A stretch of 64,000 nt of DNA from Azoarcus sp. CIB (GTDB lineage: Bacteria > Pseudomonadota > Gammaproteobacteria > Burkholderiales > Rhodocyclaceae). Both the position numbers and the translations under genes were made by a program. Positions 16,439-26,073 of the stretch are shown here, one piece after another. Positions within the stretch are counted from its first letter, which is position 1. Each line of letters begins with the position of its first letter. The notes below the pieces were generated by a model, which saw only the letters and a list, made by a program, of their open reading frames with translations, ran no database searches and was not told the origin of the DNA. The stretch is taken from NCBI RefSeq assembly GCF_001190925.1, contig NZ_CP011072.1, positions 3,844,001-3,908,000 of the forward strand, written 5' to 3'.

Positions 16439-17665
16439 CTAACGCACCGTGGCCTTGAAGGGAAGAAAATCGGGAAGCGCGGCCTGCGCCTCGTCCACCA
16501 CGCGCTGCAGCGAGGTCGCGAAGTGGTCGTTGATGCGCTCCCAGTCGAGCGATTCGCTGCGCCGGCGGGCTGCTTCGGCGATCCGCGCGCGCAGATCCCG
16601 GTCGGACGCAGCGACCACCGATTCGGCCACGAAGGCCGCCGCCGCACCGGGCCGCACCAGCAAGCCGTCGCAGCCGCTCGAGATAACCTCGGCGGCCGCT
16701 GCGCAGTCGTAGGCCACGACGCACAGCCCGCTCGCCATCGCCTCCAGCGTGACGTTGCCCCAGGTTTCCGACAGGCTGGGGAACAGGAACAGATCACCCG
16801 ACGCGTAGTGCGCGGCCAGGTCCTCGCCGCGGCGCGCACCGGCGAACACGACATCCGGGTTGCCCTCCTGCAGGGACTTGCGCAGCGGCCCGTCGCCCAC
16901 GATCACCAGCCGCGCGTTCGGCCTCCGGCGGCGGATCGCCGCGAACGCCTCCAGCACCAGCGGCAGGTTCTTCTCCGGCGCCACGCGCCCGACCCACACC
17001 ACCGCCAGTGCGTCCGCAGCGACGCCCCAAGCCTCGCGCAAGGCCGCGCTGCGGCGCGCCGGGCTGAACAGCTCCGTATCCACCCCGCGCGCGACCACCT
17101 CCACGGAGCGGTAGCCGCGAGCGCGCAGGTCGTGCGCCATCACGCGCGTCGGCACGAAGGTCACGGCCGTGCGGTTGTGCATGCGCTTGAGCCACGCGGC
17201 GACCGGGCGCTCCAGCCAGCCGACGCCGTAATGCGCGCTGTAGCTGTCGAAGTTGGTATGGAAGTCCGACGTCACCGGAATGCCGAGGCGGATCGACGCG
17301 GACACCGCCGACCACCCCAGCGGCCCCTCGGTCGCCACATGCACGAGGTCCGGCCGCTGACGCGACCACAGGCGGAACAGCCGCGTGCGTGCGGGTAGCC
17401 CGAAGCGCAGGCCGTCGTAGTTCGGGATCTTCATCCCGTGCGCCAGCACCTCCTCGAAACCGGGGCCGTCCACCGCCCGGTCCGACAGGGCCTGACGCGG
17501 GCGCACCAGTTGCACCCGGTGCCCGCGCGCGATCAGGCCATCGACCATGCGTCCCAGCGTCATCGCCACGCCGTTGATCTCCGGCGCCCACGTCTCGGTG
17601 ACCAGCGCGATACGCAGGCTGGGCCGCAGACAACGTTCTTCGGTCACGAAATCGACGTCTTTCAT
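16439..17665 (-). CDS. Glycosyltransferase family 4 (GDP-mannose-type)
   Basis: A 408-residue GT-B fold glycosyltransferase. The acceptor domain starts RIALVTETWAPEINGVAMTLGRMVDGL, and SDFHTNFDSYSAHYG follows. The donor domain has WVGRVAPEKNLPLVLEAF and the EX7E motif in FPSLSETWGNVTLEAMASG. It resembles MgtA/PimB-like alpha-mannosyltransferases that act on lipid acceptors. It is followed 2 bp later by the LpxH-like phosphoesterase, suggesting an operon for a membrane glycolipid. Donor and acceptor cannot be fixed from sequence. Confidence 0.87.
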   Translation of the reverse strand: MKDVDFVTEERCLRPSLRIALVTETWAPEINGVAMTLGRMVDGLIARGHRVQLVRPRQALSDRAVDGPGFEEVLAHGMKIPNYDGLRFGLPARTRLFRLWSRQRPDLVHVATEGPLGWSAVSASIRLGIPVTSDFHTNFDSYSAHYGVGWLERPVAAWLKRMHNRTAVTFVPTRVMAHDLRARGYRSVEVVARGVDTELFSPARRSAALREAWGVAADALAVVWVGRVAPEKNLPLVLEAFAAIRRRRPNARLVIVGDGPLRKSLQEGNPDVVFAGARRGEDLAAHYASGDLFLFPSLSETWGNVTLEAMASGLCVVAYDCAAAAEVISSGCDGLLVRPGAAAAFVAESVVAASDRDLRARIAEAARRRSESLDWERINDHFATSLQRVVDEAQAALPDFLPFKATVR

Positions 17666-17754
17666 GAACCCGAACGCTAACGGGCGGAAACGAAAAACTC
17701 GTGACGTATGGATTAAGCTTCGATTACACAGCGCCTCTCACAACCGGACACACA

Positions 17755-18018
17755 ATGCACATGAAACGTACCGCGCTCCTCGGCCTCGCCACCTTCGCCC
17801 TCATGCTGGGGGCCTGCAGCAAGCTCACCGTAGAAAACTACGACAAGCTCACGATGGGCATGACCTATAACGAGGTGAAGCAGCTGCTCGGCGCGCCGGA
17901 CAAGTGCAGCGACCTGCTCGCGGTGAAAAGCTGCACCTGGGGCAACGACGCCCGCTACGTGCAGGTGAATTTCGTCGCCGACCAGGTCGTGCTGTTCAAC
18001 TCCGCGAACCTGCGCTGA
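17755..18018 (+). CDS. Small lipoprotein, BamE/DUF3862-like
   Basis: An 87-residue lipoprotein. A signal peptide ends in lipobox LGAC, then KLTVENYDKLTMGMTYNEVKQLLG, a typical BamE/SmpA-like alpha-alpha-beta start, and WGNDARYVQVNFVADQVVLF. ATG at 17755 or 17761 are equivalent choices; there is no strong ribosome site, and the frame is open further upstream. It stands alone, divergent from the glycosyltransferase gene. Confidence 0.78.
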   Translation: MHMKRTALLGLATFALMLGACSKLTVENYDKLTMGMTYNEVKQLLGAPDKCSDLLAVKSCTWGNDARYVQVNFVADQVVLFNSANLR

Positions 18019-18207
18019 GATCGGTTCCGCCCGGCCGGCCGCGAACGGACCCCGGGCGGGCGACGTAAATAGTTACATTTGCACAAATTCATCTTTCTAA
18101 AATAGTATTAATTCTCTCGATGCCTCTCCAACCTTCCGGATAAATCACTCCCCCGCCGCTGTCGGAGGGAGACAGAACACCACACCGGCTTCGGAGGACT
18201 CCCCTCG

Positions 18208-19410
18208 ATGGATCTGCTGATCTGGCCGGACTGGCCACTGGCGCTTGGCGCCCTTTTTCCCGTTGCGATCGCCCTCGTGCTCACCGCCCTCGTCGGCGAA
18301 GCCGGCGGGCGCTTCGGCCTGCCGCGCGTAAGCGGCTATGCCCTCGCCGGCCTCGTGCTCGGCCCGCTCGTGCTGGGCTGGTTCGACATCAACGACCTTG
18401 CCGGCCACCGCCTCGTCATCGATTTCACGATCGCGCTGGTGCTGTTCGAGCTCGGCATCCGCCTCGATGTGCGCTGGCTCGCCGCGAACCGCTGGGTCGT
18501 CGCGACGAGCACGGGAGAAATCGCCCTCACCTTTGCCCTCACCTTCGGTGCGCTGTGGGCCGCAGGCACCGGCGCGGGCGTCGCCCTGGCCGTCGCCGCG
18601 ATTGCGGTCGGCACCTCGCCGGTCATCCTCATGCACGTCACCAACGAGCTGCGCGCCTCCGGCCAGACCACCGACCGCCTGCTCGCGCTGTGCGCGCTCA
18701 ACGTCGCGGTGTCGGTGATCCTGCTCAAGCTCCTCGTCGGCGCCCTGCACGGCGTGCACTCGGGCTGGCAGCTCGCGCTGCTCCACCCCCTCTACCTGCT
18801 GCTCGGCTCCGCGCTGGCCGGTGCGGTCATCGCCGCGGCCTATCTCGGGCTGCGCCGACTGGTCGACCCGGCCACCGAGCAGGGCCTTGTCGCGATGATC
18901 GCGCTGCTGCTCGCCGCCATCGCGCTGCTCAGCGCGCTGCGCCTGCCTACCGCGCTCGCGCCGCTGTTCGCCGGCGCCCTGATCAAGTGGCGCGACCGGC
19001 GCCCCCACCTGTGGCCACAGCAGTTCGGCAGCTTCGGCGGCGTGCTGGTGATCGTCGCCTTCATGCTCGCGGGCGCAGCCGTCACCGCCGGCGAACTCTT
19101 CGCCGGCGCCGGAATCGGACTCCTCGCGATCCTCGCCCGCGCTGCGGGCAAGCTCGGCGGTGCGATGGCCTTCGGCCCGCCCAGCGGGCTCGACCTGCGC
19201 AAGAGCCTCGCCCTAGGCGTCGGCCTGATGCCCCTGTCGGTGCTGGCGCTATTGCAGGCCGTGGATGTGCGCCTGCTGTATCCCGAATTCGGCTCCCGCC
19301 TGATGCCCATCGTGATCGCGATGACCGTGGTGCTGGGCCTCCTCGGGCCGATCGCGACCCGGCGGGCACTGATCCGCGTACGCGAAACCCGTCGCGGAGA
19401 AACGTCATGA
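18208..19410 (+). CDS. CPA2-type cation:proton antiporter (KefB/Na-H exchanger domain only)
   Basis: A 400-residue protein with about 12 membrane helices. Features are [31 protein letters not shown] and [16 protein letters not shown], with no C-terminal RCK/TrkA-N domain, so it is shorter than KefB/KefC. It likely exchanges K+ or Na+ for H+. Its stop overlaps the start of the GCS2 ligase gene (ATGA), making a coupled three-gene operon. KefB/C channels are glutathione-gated, so pairing with a gamma-glutamyl-type ligase may be meaningful. An AT-rich stretch at 18064-18120 is the likely promoter. Confidence 0.87.
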   Translation: MDLLIWPDWPLALGALFPVAIALVLTALVGEAGGRFGLPRVSGYALAGLVLGPLVLGWFDINDLAGHRLVIDFTIALVLFELGIRLDVRWLAANRWVVATSTGEIALTFALTFGALWAAGTGAGVALAVAAIAVGTSPVILMHVTNELRASGQTTDRLLALCALNVAVSVILLKLLVGALHGVHSGWQLALLHPLYLLLGSALAGAVIAAAYLGLRRLVDPATEQGLVAMIALLLAAIALLSALRLPTALAPLFAGALIKWRDRRPHLWPQQFGSFGGVLVIVAFMLAGAAVTAGELFAGAGIGLLAILARAAGKLGGAMAFGPPSGLDLRKSLALGVGLMPLSVLALLQAVDVRLLYPEFGSRLMPIVIAMTVVLGLLGPIATRRALIRVRETRRGETS

Positions 19411-20534
19411 GCCTGGAAAACTTTGCCTCCTCGCGCGCCCTCTCGCTGGGCGTCGAACTCGAACTGCAGCTCGTCAGCACGCACGACTACGACCTCGTTT
19501 CCTCCGCGGAGGACCTGCTGCGCGTGATGGCGAGCAAGGACGTGCCGGGCGAGGTCAAGCCCGAGATGACGTGCTCGATGATCGAAGTATCCACCGGCAT
19601 CTGCAACGACTACGCCAGCGTCGCCGCAGAGCTGGAAGCCCTGCGCGCCGCGCTCACCGACGCCGCACGCAAGCTCAACATCGGCATCTGCGGCGGCGGC
19701 ACCCATGCCTTTCAGGACTGGAGCGAGCGCCGCATCTTCGACAAGCCGCGCTTCCACTATCTCTCCGACCTGTACGGCTACCTCGCCAAGCAATTCACCG
19801 TGTTCGGCCAGCACGTGCACATCGGCTGCCCGGGCCCCGACGCCGCGCTCTACCTGCTGCACGGCATGTCGCGCTACATCCCCCACCTGATCGCGCTGTC
19901 GGCCTCGTCACCCTACGTGCAGGGCAAGGACACGGGTTTCCAGTCCGCCCGCCTCAACTCGGTGTTCGCCTTTCCCCTGTCGGGTCGCGCCCCCTTCGTC
20001 GAGACCTGGCAGGATTTCGAGGCTTACTTCCGCAAAATGAGCGACACCGGTGTCGTCCAGAGCATGAAGGACTTCTACTGGGACATCCGTCCCAAGCCCG
20101 AATACGGCACCATCGAAGTCCGCGTCATGGACACCCCGCTCACCGTCGGCCGCGCCGCCGCGATCGCCGCCTACATCCAGTCGATCGCCCGCTACCTGAT
20201 GATCGAGCGCCCGATCCGGCTCGCCGAGGACGACTATCTCGTCTACACCTTCAACCGCTTCCAGGCCTGCCGCTTCGGCTTCGCCGGCACCTACGTGCAT
20301 CCGGAAACACACGAACACTGCACCATCGCCGAGGAAATCGAGGCCAGCTTCGCCCGCATCGAACAGCACGCCATCGAGCTCGGCTGCGACGGCGCGCTGG
20401 GCGAGTTGCTGCGTCAGGTGCGCGAAGGGCGCAACGACGCGGCCTGGCTGCGCGAACGCCACACCGGCGGCGAATCGCTGCCCGAACTCGTGATGAATCA
20501 GTGCGCCCGCTGGATGGGAGGAGAGGCAATGTGA
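19407..20534 (+). CDS. YbdK-family carboxylate-amine ligase (GCS2)
   Basis: A 375-residue ATP-grasp-like ligase of the GCS2/YbdK family. It starts [19 protein letters not shown] and contains [65 protein letters not shown] and [15 protein letters not shown]. YbdK has weak glutamate-cysteine ligase activity in E. coli; the real substrate of this subgroup is unknown. It is coupled by overlap to the antiporter gene before it and the C26 hydrolase after it. Confidence 0.9.
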   Translation: MSLENFASSRALSLGVELELQLVSTHDYDLVSSAEDLLRVMASKDVPGEVKPEMTCSMIEVSTGICNDYASVAAELEALRAALTDAARKLNIGICGGGTHAFQDWSERRIFDKPRFHYLSDLYGYLAKQFTVFGQHVHIGCPGPDAALYLLHGMSRYIPHLIALSASSPYVQGKDTGFQSARLNSVFAFPLSGRAPFVETWQDFEAYFRKMSDTGVVQSMKDFYWDIRPKPEYGTIEVRVMDTPLTVGRAAAIAAYIQSIARYLMIERPIRLAEDDYLVYTFNRFQACRFGFAGTYVHPETHEHCTIAEEIEASFARIEQHAIELGCDGALGELLRQVREGRNDAAWLRERHTGGESLPELVMNQCARWMGGEAM

Positions 20535-21313
20535 GCAGGACTCCGCTGCGCATCGGCCTCTCGGCCCGCCTGCTGCACACGCCGCCGGCGGAACTCGGCT
20601 TTCCGGGCAAGACGTTGCAGTACCTGGAACAGTCGATGGCCCACTGGATCATGTCGCACGGCGCGCTCGTCCTCATGGTGCCCACCATAGGCCAGCACCT
20701 CGGCCTGCGGCGGGCGCAGATCTCGGTGCACGACTACGTCAGCGTCCTGGACGGGCTCGTGCTGCAGGGCGGCGCCGACGTCAGCCCCACCACCTACCGG
20801 CAGGAACCGCTGCGCCCCGAATGGACCGGCGACCGCGTGCGCGATCTCTACGAGATCGAGCTGCTGTGGGAATTCGCAATCCAGGGCAAGCCGGTGCTGG
20901 GCGTATGCCGCGGCGCGCAGCTCATCAACGTCGCGTGCGGCGGCACACTGTGGCAGGACATCTCGGAATATGTGCCCGGCGCTACCGCGCACCGCGATGT
21001 CGACCTCTACGACAAGCACCACCACGAGATCGAGTTCGTCGCCGACAGCCGCCTCACCACGCTGTACGGCGGCACCGCCGGCGGCCTCGTGAATAGCATC
21101 CACCACCAGGCCGTGCGCGACCTCGGCTCCGACCTGCGTATCGAGGCCTACTCGCGCGGCGACAACGTCGTCGAGGCGATCCGCTGGCAGGGCAACGGCT
21201 ACCTCTTCGGCTGCCAGTGGCACCCGGAATTCCACGGCGGGGCCGGCGGCCTGCTCGACGGCAGCCCCATCCTGCAGGACTTCCTCGACGCCGCCGAGCG
21301 CGCCCGCGGCTAG
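20531..21313 (+). CDS. Class I GATase-like gamma-glutamyl hydrolase (peptidase C26, PuuD-like)
   Basis: A 260-residue hydrolase. A GTG start overlaps the ligase stop (ATGTGA). [14 protein letters not shown], the nucleophile elbow [14 protein letters not shown] with catalytic Cys, NSIHHQAV, and CQWHPEFH with catalytic His are intact. PuuD cleaves gamma-glutamyl-GABA. Here it is translated with a GCS2-type ligase, so the pair may make and break the same gamma-glutamyl compound. The substrate is unknown. Confidence 0.88.
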   Translation: MSRTPLRIGLSARLLHTPPAELGFPGKTLQYLEQSMAHWIMSHGALVLMVPTIGQHLGLRRAQISVHDYVSVLDGLVLQGGADVSPTTYRQEPLRPEWTGDRVRDLYEIELLWEFAIQGKPVLGVCRGAQLINVACGGTLWQDISEYVPGATAHRDVDLYDKHHHEIEFVADSRLTTLYGGTAGGLVNSIHHQAVRDLGSDLRIEAYSRGDNVVEAIRWQGNGYLFGCQWHPEFHGGAGGLLDGSPILQDFLDAAERARG

Positions 21314-22230
21314 CCCCTCGTCCCCGAATCCGCGCGCGCCGGCAGCGCATTGCGCCCGCGCATCGCGATCGCGCTGATCCCCACCAGCGCCGCGCCGATG
21401 CACACCATGCCCCATGACTCCATCGTGCTCGGCCGCTCACCGAGCTCGATCCAGCCGCTCAACACCCCCACCGCGGGAATGACCAGCGACGACAGTCCCG
21501 CCAGCCCCGCCGGCAAGCGGTCGAGGATGAACAGCCACATCAGCCACGCCAGGCCCGTCGCGAACAGCGCGTTGTACGCCAGCGCACCGACGAAATAAGG
21601 CGTGATGCGCGGCGGCTCGGACGGCAGCAGCCACGCAATCACGCACAGCACCAGCGAACCGAGCAGCATCTGCCACGCCGTCAGCGACAACAGGTCGATC
21701 TGCACGTTGCCGCGCAGCCGCTTCGCCCACACCGCGCTCGCAGCCCACACCAACCCTGCCAGGACCGCCAGCAGCGTGCTCTGCAAATCGCCGCGCAAGG
21801 TCCACGGCTCCACAATCAGCATCAGGCCGGCGAACGCCAGCCCCACCGCAACCCACTGCGAGCCGCGCATCCGCTCGCCGAGGAAGGTGCGCGCGAGCAT
21901 CAGCAGCCAGAACGGCATCGTGTACACCAGCACCGCCGTCTTGCCCGCACCGCCGCTCACCAGCGCCCACTGGATCAGGCCCGTAAACGCCGCCGTCTGC
22001 AGCAAACCCAGCCACAAGGTCCCGCCCAGCGCCACCGGCCGCAGCGAGCGCCTGCGCAAGGCGAGCACGACGAACAGGGAGAGCGCGCCGAAGAAGGTGC
22101 GCAGCGCGGAGAAGTCGAAGGGATCGACGTCGCGCAGCACCTTCTTCATCACCACCCAGTTGTAGCCCCAGATCAGGGAGAGGAGAAGAAGCACCCCCGC
22201 CGCGACCAGCAGCCTGCGATCACGAATCAT
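21310..22230 (-). CDS. EamA/DMT-family permease
   Basis: A 306-residue protein with ten membrane helices in two EamA halves: LLSLIWGYNWVVMKKVLRD near the start, and LPAGLAGLSSLVIPAVGVLSGWIELGE in the second half. ATG at 22230 is chosen because similarity starts there; the frame is open further upstream. The family exports metabolites or amino acids. Its 3' end overlaps the C26 hydrolase gene by 4 bp, convergently. Confidence 0.87.
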   Translation of the reverse strand: MIRDRRLLVAAGVLLLLSLIWGYNWVVMKKVLRDVDPFDFSALRTFFGALSLFVVLALRRRSLRPVALGGTLWLGLLQTAAFTGLIQWALVSGGAGKTAVLVYTMPFWLLMLARTFLGERMRGSQWVAVGLAFAGLMLIVEPWTLRGDLQSTLLAVLAGLVWAASAVWAKRLRGNVQIDLLSLTAWQMLLGSLVLCVIAWLLPSEPPRITPYFVGALAYNALFATGLAWLMWLFILDRLPAGLAGLSSLVIPAVGVLSGWIELGERPSTMESWGMVCIGAALVGISAIAMRGRNALPARADSGTRG

Positions 22231-22488
22231 CAGCGAATCCCGGAGTCGGGGTACCGTCGGCACGGAACCCGTATTTTGTATGCAATTTGCCCATTGATTG
22301 TACGCGGCCAGCAACCCGAGCCGGCCGCCCCATCATGTTGCATGGATGCGCACCATAACAAACGCGCCGCGGGACAGAACGCCCCAGTTTCGTGCGCATT
22401 TTCATGCTCGCGCACCACATCGGGGCTGCACACGCTTCAAATTCGTGCGTTACGCCTGCAAGCCATTGTTTTATCGCAACAACACAAT

Positions 22489-22505
22489 CGGCACGCGAGT
22501 TGCTA
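22489..22505 (+). promoter_or_regulatory. Sigma-54 promoter of amt
   Basis: CGGCACGCGAGTTGCTA fits the -24/-12 consensus TGGCACG-N4-TTGCW with correct GG to GC spacing, and lies 34 bp before the amt start codon. It fits NtrC-controlled expression under nitrogen limitation. The 308-bp gap 22231-22538 also contains GCGCACCA-type elements upstream that could be NtrC sites. Confidence 0.75.
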
Positions 22506-22538
22506 CAAGCGACCATTCACGCCATCCGGAGCACACCA

Positions 22539-23741
22539 ATGGAGCAGTTCAAGACATCCGCCGACGTCCTCTTCGTTCTACTGGGCGCCATCATGGTGCT
22601 CGCGATGCACGCCGGCTTCGCCTTCCTCGAACTCGGCACCGTGCGCAAGAAGAACCAGGTGAACGCCCTCGTGAAGATCCTCAGCGACTTCGCGATGTCG
22701 ACCCTGGCCTACTTCCTGATCGGCTACTCCCTCGCCTACGGCAACGGCTTCTTCGTCAACGCCGAGCAGCTCGCCGCCAACTCCGGCTACGAGCTGGTGA
22801 AGTTCTTCTTCCTGCTCACCTTCGCGGCCGCGATTCCCGCGATCATCTCGGGCGGCATCGCCGAACGCGCGCGCTTCATGCCGCAACTCATCGCCACCTT
22901 CCTGATCGTCGGCGTCCTCTACCCCTTCTTCGAAGGCATCGTGTGGAACGGCAACCTCGGCCTGCAAGACTGGCTCGAAGGCGCGTTCGGCGCGAAGTTC
23001 CACGACTTCGCCGGCAGCGTGGTCGTGCACGCCTTCGGCGGGTGGATCGCGCTCCCCGCCGTGCTGCTGCTCGGCGCCCGCCGCGGCCGCTACCACAAGA
23101 ACGGCCAGATCTCGGCGCACCCGCCGTCGAGCATCCCCTTCCTTGCGCTGGGCGCGTGGATCCTCGCCGTCGGCTGGTTCGGCTTCAACGTCATGAGCGC
23201 CCAGCGCCTCGACGCCATCAACGGCCTCGTCGCCCTCAACTCGCTGATGGCCATGATCGGCGGCACCCTCGCCGCGCTCGCCGCCGGCAAGAACGACCCC
23301 GGCTTCGTGCATAACGGCCCCCTCGCCGGCCTGGTCGCCGTGTGCGCCGGCTCCGACCTCATGCACCCGCTTGGTGCGCTCGCCGTCGGCACCATCGCCG
23401 GCGTGCTCTTCGTGCAGCTCTTCACCATCGCGCAGAACCGCTGGAAGATCGACGACGTCCTCGGCGTGTGGCCCCTGCACGGCCTGTGCGGCGCCTGGGG
23501 CGGCATCGCCGCCGGCATCTTCGGCACCAAGGCCCTCGGCGGCATCGGCGGCGTCAGCTTCGCCGCCCAGCTCATCGGCACCCTCGGCGGCATCGCCATC
23601 GCGCTCGCCGGCGGCGTCGTGGTTTATGGGCTGATCCGCGCAACCTTGGGCCTGCGCCTCGACCCGGAAGAAGAGTTCGCCGGCGCCGACCTCTCGATCC
23701 ACAAGATCTCGTCGACCGCAGAGCACGAGACCTCGTGGTGA
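22539..23741 (+). CDS. amt: Ammonium transporter (Amt family)
   Basis: A 400-residue ammonium channel with 11 membrane helices and no signal peptide. FAFLELGTVRKKNQVNALVKI, AIPAIISGGIAERARF, the first pore histidine in DFAGSVVVHAFGGW, and the second in WPLHGLCGAWGG are present. The start at MEQFKTS follows GGAGCACACC; an upstream ATG would add a non-homologous tail. A sigma-54 promoter precedes it and a strong terminator follows. No glnK is adjacent, so the PII partner must be encoded elsewhere. Confidence 0.92.
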   Translation: MEQFKTSADVLFVLLGAIMVLAMHAGFAFLELGTVRKKNQVNALVKILSDFAMSTLAYFLIGYSLAYGNGFFVNAEQLAANSGYELVKFFFLLTFAAAIPAIISGGIAERARFMPQLIATFLIVGVLYPFFEGIVWNGNLGLQDWLEGAFGAKFHDFAGSVVVHAFGGWIALPAVLLLGARRGRYHKNGQISAHPPSSIPFLALGAWILAVGWFGFNVMSAQRLDAINGLVALNSLMAMIGGTLAALAAGKNDPGFVHNGPLAGLVAVCAGSDLMHPLGALAVGTIAGVLFVQLFTIAQNRWKIDDVLGVWPLHGLCGAWGGIAAGIFGTKALGGIGGVSFAAQLIGTLGGIAIALAGGVVVYGLIRATLGLRLDPEEEFAGADLSIHKISSTAEHETSW

Positions 23742-23804
23742 GCTGGGACGAGAAAATCGGCTTGCCCGGAGCGGAATGAAGCCAGCCGGGCCGGCCCGAT
23801 GAAG

Positions 23805-23834
23805 ATGGCGCGACCAGGGTCGCGCCATTTTTTT
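23805..23834 (+). terminator. Rho-independent terminator of amt
   Basis: Stem ATGGCGCGAC / GTCGCGCCAT with a 4-nt loop, followed by seven T. Confidence 0.92.
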
Positions 23835-24010
23835 GCCCCTTGCGTGCGCGGCGCGATCGTCACCGCACGCGGGATCGATGTCGTGACCGGGGGAGTCAAT
23901 CGAACTTGCGTCCCGTGCGGGAGCAAGCCCTCGCTTTTTCGCCCTGCGGTTCTAAGGTACGAGAAGCGGCGACAACAGCCGCGAATCCAACCCCGACGAA
24001 AGGAGCGATC

Positions 24011-24457
24011 ATGCCTACCGGTACCGTCCGCCTGCATCGCGTGCTGCGCGCAAAACCCGAGAAGATCTACCGTGCCTTCCTCGATGCGGAGGCCCTTGCC
24101 CGTTGGTTGCCGCCCAACGGCTTCACCTGCACGGTCGACCACCTGGATGCCACGGTGGGCGGCACCTTCAGGATGGCGTTCAGGAATTTCAGCACGGGCA
24201 ACGGCCAGTCCTTCGGCGGCAGCTATCTGGAACTCGTGCCGAACGAGCGCATCCGCTACACGGACAAGTTCGACGACGCGAACCTGCCCGGCGAGATGGT
24301 GACGACGGTCACCCTGCGCGCGGTGGTCTGCGGGGCGGAGATGAACATCGTGCAGGAAGGCATCCCCGAGGCGGTTCCGGTGGAGTTCTGCTACCTCGGC
24401 TGGCAGGAGTCGCTCGAGCATCTGGCGCGGCTCGTCGAGCCCGAAATTCCGGACTGA
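24011..24457 (+). CDS. SRPBCC (AHSA1-like) protein
   Basis: A 148-residue single-domain protein. VRLHRVLRAKPEKIYRAFLD, ALARWLPPNGFTC, GGTFRMAFRNF, NERIRYTDKFDD and the C-terminal helix GWQESLEHLARLVEPE match the AHSA1 ligand-binding or chaperone fold. It is probably cytoplasmic because it has no signal peptide. The start is set by AAAGGAGCGATC. It is monocistronic; the ligand is unknown. The stretch 23835-24010 shows nothing recognisable. Confidence 0.85.
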   Translation: MPTGTVRLHRVLRAKPEKIYRAFLDAEALARWLPPNGFTCTVDHLDATVGGTFRMAFRNFSTGNGQSFGGSYLELVPNERIRYTDKFDDANLPGEMVTTVTLRAVVCGAEMNIVQEGIPEAVPVEFCYLGWQESLEHLARLVEPEIPD

Positions 24458-24476
24458 AACCCTGCGCGCCCATCGG

Positions 24477-24509
24477 ATCCGGAGCGCAGCGAGCGAAGCC
24501 GCTCCGGAT
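24477..24509 (+). terminator. Stem-loop after the SRPBCC gene
   Basis: Perfect 10-bp stem ATCCGGAGCG / CGCTCCGGAT around a 13-nt loop, 20 bp after the stop codon. There is no T-tract, so termination is not certain. Confidence 0.5.
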
Positions 24510-24651
24510 ATCGAATTGTTGCGCATTTAGCAATCTAATATTTGCGATTGTTGTCTTTTTGGCCGAGATCGACGCACGTAGAGTTCACCCAACGCCGCGA
24601 ACAAGCGGCTGGACGAATCGCCTCGATCCCTTATCCAACTGGAGCCTTCAA

Positions 24652-25230
24652 ATGCACAACTTCGCCAAACTCTTCGCCGCCATCGCCCTCTCGACCGCCG
24701 CTGCTGCTCCCGCACTGGCCGCGCCGGAAACCTACACGGTCGACGGCACGCATACCTTCCCGCGCTTCTCGTACAGCCACTTCGGCATGTCGACGCAGCT
24801 GAGCCGCTTCAACTCGACGACCGGCACCGTGGTGCTGGACAAGGCGGCGAAGACCGGCGCGGTCGACGTCGTGATCGACATGAAGTCGGTCGACACCGGC
24901 TACGCGACCTTCAACGGCCACATCCAGGGCGAGGACTTCCTCGACACCGCGAAGTACCCGACCGCGAGCTTCAAGTCGACCAAGGTGACTTTCCAGGGTG
25001 ACAAGCCGGTGAGCATCGACGGCAACCTGACGATCAAAGGCGTGACCAAGCCGGTGACGCTGAAGGTGACGAACTTCATCAACATGCCGCACCCGATGCT
25101 GAAGGCGGACGCGATCGGCGCCGACGCCAGCGTCGTGATCAAGCGCTCCGAGTTCAACGCGGGCAAGTTCGCCCCCCACGTCGGCGACGACGTGACGGTC
25201 ACGATCTCGCTCGAAGCGGTCAAGGGCTGA
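24652..25230 (+). CDS. YceI family periplasmic lipid-binding protein
   Basis: A 192-residue secreted protein. A signal peptide ends APALAAPE; YTVDGTHTFPRFSYSHFGMS opens the lipocalin-like barrel, with VDTGYATFNGHIQGEDFLD, GNLTIKGVTKPVTLKV and VVIKRSEFNAGKF following. YceI proteins bind isoprenoid chains such as polyprenyl quinones. The ribosome site is GGAGCCTTCAA, and an AT-rich promoter-like stretch lies at 24515-24560. No adjacent cytochrome b561 gene, a frequent partner, is present. Confidence 0.92.
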   Translation: MHNFAKLFAAIALSTAAAAPALAAPETYTVDGTHTFPRFSYSHFGMSTQLSRFNSTTGTVVLDKAAKTGAVDVVIDMKSVDTGYATFNGHIQGEDFLDTAKYPTASFKSTKVTFQGDKPVSIDGNLTIKGVTKPVTLKVTNFINMPHPMLKADAIGADASVVIKRSEFNAGKFAPHVGDDVTVTISLEAVKG

Positions 25231-25248
25231 GCGAAACCTTCGCCGGAT

Positions 25249-25274
25249 GCGGGCGCCCTTCGCGGGGCGCCCGC
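25249..25274 (+). terminator. Stem-loop after yceI-like gene
   Basis: Perfect 10-bp stem GCGGGCGCCC / GGGCGCCCGC with a 6-nt loop, without a T-tract. A second GC-rich inverted stretch follows. Confidence 0.45.
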
Positions 25275-25320
25275 CGCCCGCCGGCGGGGGACGACCGCCT
25301 TCCGGCAACAGGGGAAATCG

Positions 25321-26073
25321 ATGAATGACGCATTCCGGTACCTCCCCGAGTTGCACGGCGCGATCGTCGGCGCGGAAGCGTCCGGGCTGCGCATCTCGAA
25401 CGAGATGCTCGCCGCGTGGGATGTCCAGGCGCACGCCCGCGGCCTCGGCGCGAATTGGCGGGTGTCGGACGACGCCCTCGAAGCATCCCGCCGTGCCACG
25501 CTCTCGGGCATCGCGGCGTCGCAGGACCTGTGGATCTTCGCCTACGGATCGCTGATGTGGGATCCGGGCTTTCACTTCGCCGAGGTGCGTCGCGCCTCGC
25601 TGCCGGGCTACCAGCGCCGCTTCACGCACAAGACCACGATCGGACGCGGATCTCCCGAACACCCCGGCTTGGTCCTGTCGCTGGAACCGCGGGCGGGACG
25701 CTGCGATGGCCTGGCCTTCAGGATCGAACGCTCGCTGCTCGAGCGGGAATCCCTCATCTTCTGGCGCAGGGAAATGATCCTGGGCGGGTACCAGCCCAGC
25801 ATCCTGCCGGTTTCGACGCCCCAGGGCGCGCTCGACGCCCTGGTGCTGGTGTCGGACCCCGCGGATGAAAACGGGGCAGCGGAAATGCCGCTCGATGACG
25901 TGGCGAACGTGATCATGCATGCCTGCGGCAATCGCGGCACCAATCTCGACTACCTCCGCCAGGTGGTGGAGCAGCTCGATCGCCTGAGCGTGACGGACGA
26001 CTATGTCAGGCGCCTTGCCTGCCTGGTCGGCATCGGCCCGCGCACCGGATGCGCGGCGACGCCGGCTAACTGA
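25321..26073 (+). CDS. ChaC-like gamma-glutamylcyclotransferase
   Basis: A 250-residue enzyme of the ChaC family, which releases 5-oxoproline from the gamma-glutamyl group of glutathione. LWIFAYGSLMWDPGFHF is the substrate loop, followed by LPGYQRRFTHKTTIGRG, GLVLSLEPRAGRCDGLAF and a block with REMILGGYQPS. An N-terminal 70-residue extension precedes the domain and is a little longer than usual. The gene overlaps the convergent FUSC gene by 8 bp. Two other gamma-glutamyl enzymes lie at 19.4-21.3 kb. Confidence 0.87.
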   Translation: MNDAFRYLPELHGAIVGAEASGLRISNEMLAAWDVQAHARGLGANWRVSDDALEASRRATLSGIAASQDLWIFAYGSLMWDPGFHFAEVRRASLPGYQRRFTHKTTIGRGSPEHPGLVLSLEPRAGRCDGLAFRIERSLLERESLIFWRREMILGGYQPSILPVSTPQGALDALVLVSDPADENGAAEMPLDDVANVIMHACGNRGTNLDYLRQVVEQLDRLSVTDDYVRRLACLVGIGPRTGCAATPAN

